NCBI RefSeq assembly: GCF_000181515.1
Contig: NZ_ABCG01000008.1
Location: 84,253-148,252 of the forward strand
Reading direction: 5' to 3'
Length of the DNA stretch: 64,000 bases
Source of the DNA: Erythrobacter sp. SD-21
Lineage (GTDB): Bacteria; Pseudomonadota; Alphaproteobacteria; Sphingomonadales; Sphingomonadaceae
Under the pieces are notes generated by a model. The model was not told where the DNA came from. It did no database searches and saw only the letters and a list, made by a program, of their open reading frames with translations. The translations under genes and the position numbers were made by a program. Each line of letters opens with the position of its first letter. Within the stretch, counting starts at the first letter, position 1. Positions 62,791 through 64,000 of this stretch are shown here, piece after piece.

Positions 62791-63661
62791 GCGCCGGCTC
62801 GCTCGCTATACCGAAAAGCGCCTCGCCGCCGCACGCGGCGAGAAAGTGCCGCTGACGCTCGCCGGCTGGGTGCGGTTCGTCTTGCGCACGCTGGGCATCC
62901 TGCTGCTGCTGCTCATTTTCGTGCCGCTACATTATGCCTACCGCATCTTCGCCTACGGCTCGCCTTTCCCCATGCTGTTCTTGCGTTACACGGCTCGCGT
63001 GGTCGGCGCGCGGGTCGAGGTGCGCGGTACGCCGCTGAGACGCGACGTCTTCTTCATCTCCAATCACATTTCCTGGATCGACATCCTCGCCATGGCCGGA
63101 GCCAGTGGCACGGCCTTCGTCGCAAAGTGGGAGTTGAGCCAAGTGCCGGTGATCGGCTGGCTGTGCAGTCTCAACCGGACCGTCTTCGTAAAGCGCGAGC
63201 ACCGCATGGGCGTCGCCGAGCAGATCAACGCGCTGAAGGAAGCGCTGCAGGACAACTGGTCGGTTACGGTGTTTCCCGAGGGCACGGTGACCGACGGGCA
63301 TTCGCTCCTGCCGTTCAAGTCCTCGATGATCTCGGTCCTCGAACCGCCGCCCCCGGGTGTCATGGTGCAGCCCGCCGTGCTCGACTACGGCGAAAACTCA
63401 GAAGAGATTTCCTGGATCGGCGAAGAGAGCGGCCTCCACAACGCCATGCGCATCATGGCGCGCCGCGGCACGTTCCGCCTGCGCATCACCTATCTCGAGC
63501 CGTTCAGCCCGGAAGAGCATCGTGGTCGCAAGGCGATCGCCGCCAAAGCGCGCGCGGAAATCGTCGAGCAGCTCGAAGCCAATCTCGGCAGACCGCTGCG
63601 CGACTATCAGCACGTGGTGGAAGCCGTGCGCTATAACCCGCCCAAGGTCGGAGAGGGCTAG
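62762..63661 (+). CDS. plsC: 1-acyl-sn-glycerol-3-phosphate acyltransferase
   Basis: Adds the second acyl chain in phospholipid synthesis. 299 residues: an N-terminal basic stretch, one hydrophobic segment (GILLLLLIFVPLHYAYRIF), the catalytic HX4D in FFISNHISWIDILA, VFVKREHR, VTVFPEGTVTDG and PFKSSMISVLE. ATG at 62762 overlaps the Fur-like gene by 29 bases. A lyso-ornithine-lipid acyltransferase (OlsA) has the same motifs and cannot be excluded. Confidence 0.9.
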   Translation: MASGSTAKAERRLARYTEKRLAAARGEKVPLTLAGWVRFVLRTLGILLLLLIFVPLHYAYRIFAYGSPFPMLFLRYTARVVGARVEVRGTPLRRDVFFISNHISWIDILAMAGASGTAFVAKWELSQVPVIGWLCSLNRTVFVKREHRMGVAEQINALKEALQDNWSVTVFPEGTVTDGHSLLPFKSSMISVLEPPPPGVMVQPAVLDYGENSEEISWIGEESGLHNAMRIMARRGTFRLRITYLEPFSPEEHRGRKAIAAKARAEIVEQLEANLGRPLRDYQHVVEAVRYNPPKVGEG

Positions 63662-64000
63662 AGGTCGGCCTTGACCAGCCAGTCGTGGAACAGCCGGACC
63701 GGGCGTTCCTCCAGCGCGGTCGGCTTGCATACGAACCAGTAGCTGTAGGGGCTTTCGACCTGCACCCCGTATAGATTGGTGAGGCGACCGTCCCTGGCCC
63801 GGCGAAGGTGATCGTCATGCATGATCGCGATGCCGAGCCCTTGGGCGGCGGCCTCCAGCATCAGCTGGCCGGAATCGAAATGGTCGATGGCCGCCGGTTC
63901 GAGATCGTGCAGGTTCAGCTCGTCCTTCCATGCACGAAAGCTCTCGGGAAGTTCGTTGTGGATCAGGAAAGTCTGCTTGGCGAGCAGGCCTATGTCAGGC
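63658..64000 (-). CDS. LysR-type transcriptional regulator, C-terminal part
   Basis: The frame is open to the right edge; the helix-turn-helix end lies outside. The visible 113 residues match the effector-binding domain of GcvA-like LysR regulators: LPESFRAWKDELNLHDLEP, FDSGQLMLEAAAQGLGIAIM, YSYWFVCKPTALEERPVRLF and HDWLVKAD at the end. Effector and targets are unknown. Its stop overlaps that of the convergent plsC gene. Confidence 0.88.
   Translation of the reverse strand, partial: PDIGLLAKQTFLIHNELPESFRAWKDELNLHDLEPAAIDHFDSGQLMLEAAAQGLGIAIMHDDHLRRARDGRLTNLYGVQVESPYSYWFVCKPTALEERPVRLFHDWLVKADL

Overview
The window is a GC-rich (low 60s percent by eye), densely packed bacterial chromosome segment. 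It most resembles an alphaproteobacterium of the order Sphingomonadales, probably Erythrobacteraceae. The grounds are a 5-aminolevulinate synthase (C4 haem route), a Ros/MucR-type zinc-finger regulator, a class II DAHP synthase, a MetZ-type sulfhydrylase, and very frequent 4-base stop/start overlaps with TTG and GTG starts. This assignment is inference; no rRNA or taxonomic marker was compared. I see no rRNA, tRNA, CRISPR array, insertion sequence or prophage.

Layout. 1-5.4 kb: end of argJ, an inositol-monophosphatase-family gene, ppk1 and ppx. 5.4-8.9 kb: DUF805-like membrane protein, apaG, a possible 34-residue membrane peptide, a DsbA-fold isomerase, an MgtC-like protein and metZ. 8.9-18 kb: a convergent pair that looks like a polyprenyl-phosphate mannose synthase (with GtrA domain) and its GT39 transferase partner, then leuB, recO, ubiK-like, tspO, two short-chain reductases, a lipoprotein and glutathione reductase. 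18-28.4 kb: DEAD-box helicase with a structured leader, a Crp/Fnr regulator, pgi, the coupled lepB-rnc-era operon, and topA with a coupled 60-residue protein. 28.4-35.4 kb: a secreted von Willebrand factor A protein, plsY-dprA, murI, hemA, a YdeI-like protein and a nitroreductase.

35.5-42.2 kb: a very acidic secreted protein followed by three hairpins, an unrecognised protein, then a polyamine locus. The locus has an ornithine/lysine decarboxylase with an upstream ORF in its leader, carboxynorspermidine decarboxylase, two lipoproteins and a carboxynorspermidine-synthase-like dehydrogenase. Together these would make (nor)spermidine through carboxylated intermediates. 42.2-46.6 kb: PLP dehydratase, two tandem MAPEG proteins, trxB, a tyrosine phosphatase and a single-domain response regulator. 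46.6-53.6 kb: the otsB-GH15-otsA trehalose operon, a membrane-anchored retropepsin and the egtB-egtD ergothioneine pair. 53.6-64 kb: a diguanylate cyclase, class II DAHP synthase, M16 peptidase, an NfuA-like protein, a nitroreductase, tsaB-rimI, mucR, a Fur-family gene, plsC and the end of a LysR gene.

Most of the window is ordinary housekeeping. The observations most worth following up are: (a) the ornithine decarboxylase leader, where a 31-codon upstream ORF stops inside the Shine-Dalgarno sequence; (b) two copies of a 16-bp dispersed repeat placed exactly 3 nt after a stop codon at two separate coupled gene junctions, so that it is read as the N-terminus of the next protein; (c) a small gene after era with no stop codon on its own side; and (d) the acidic secreted protein with its triple hairpin.
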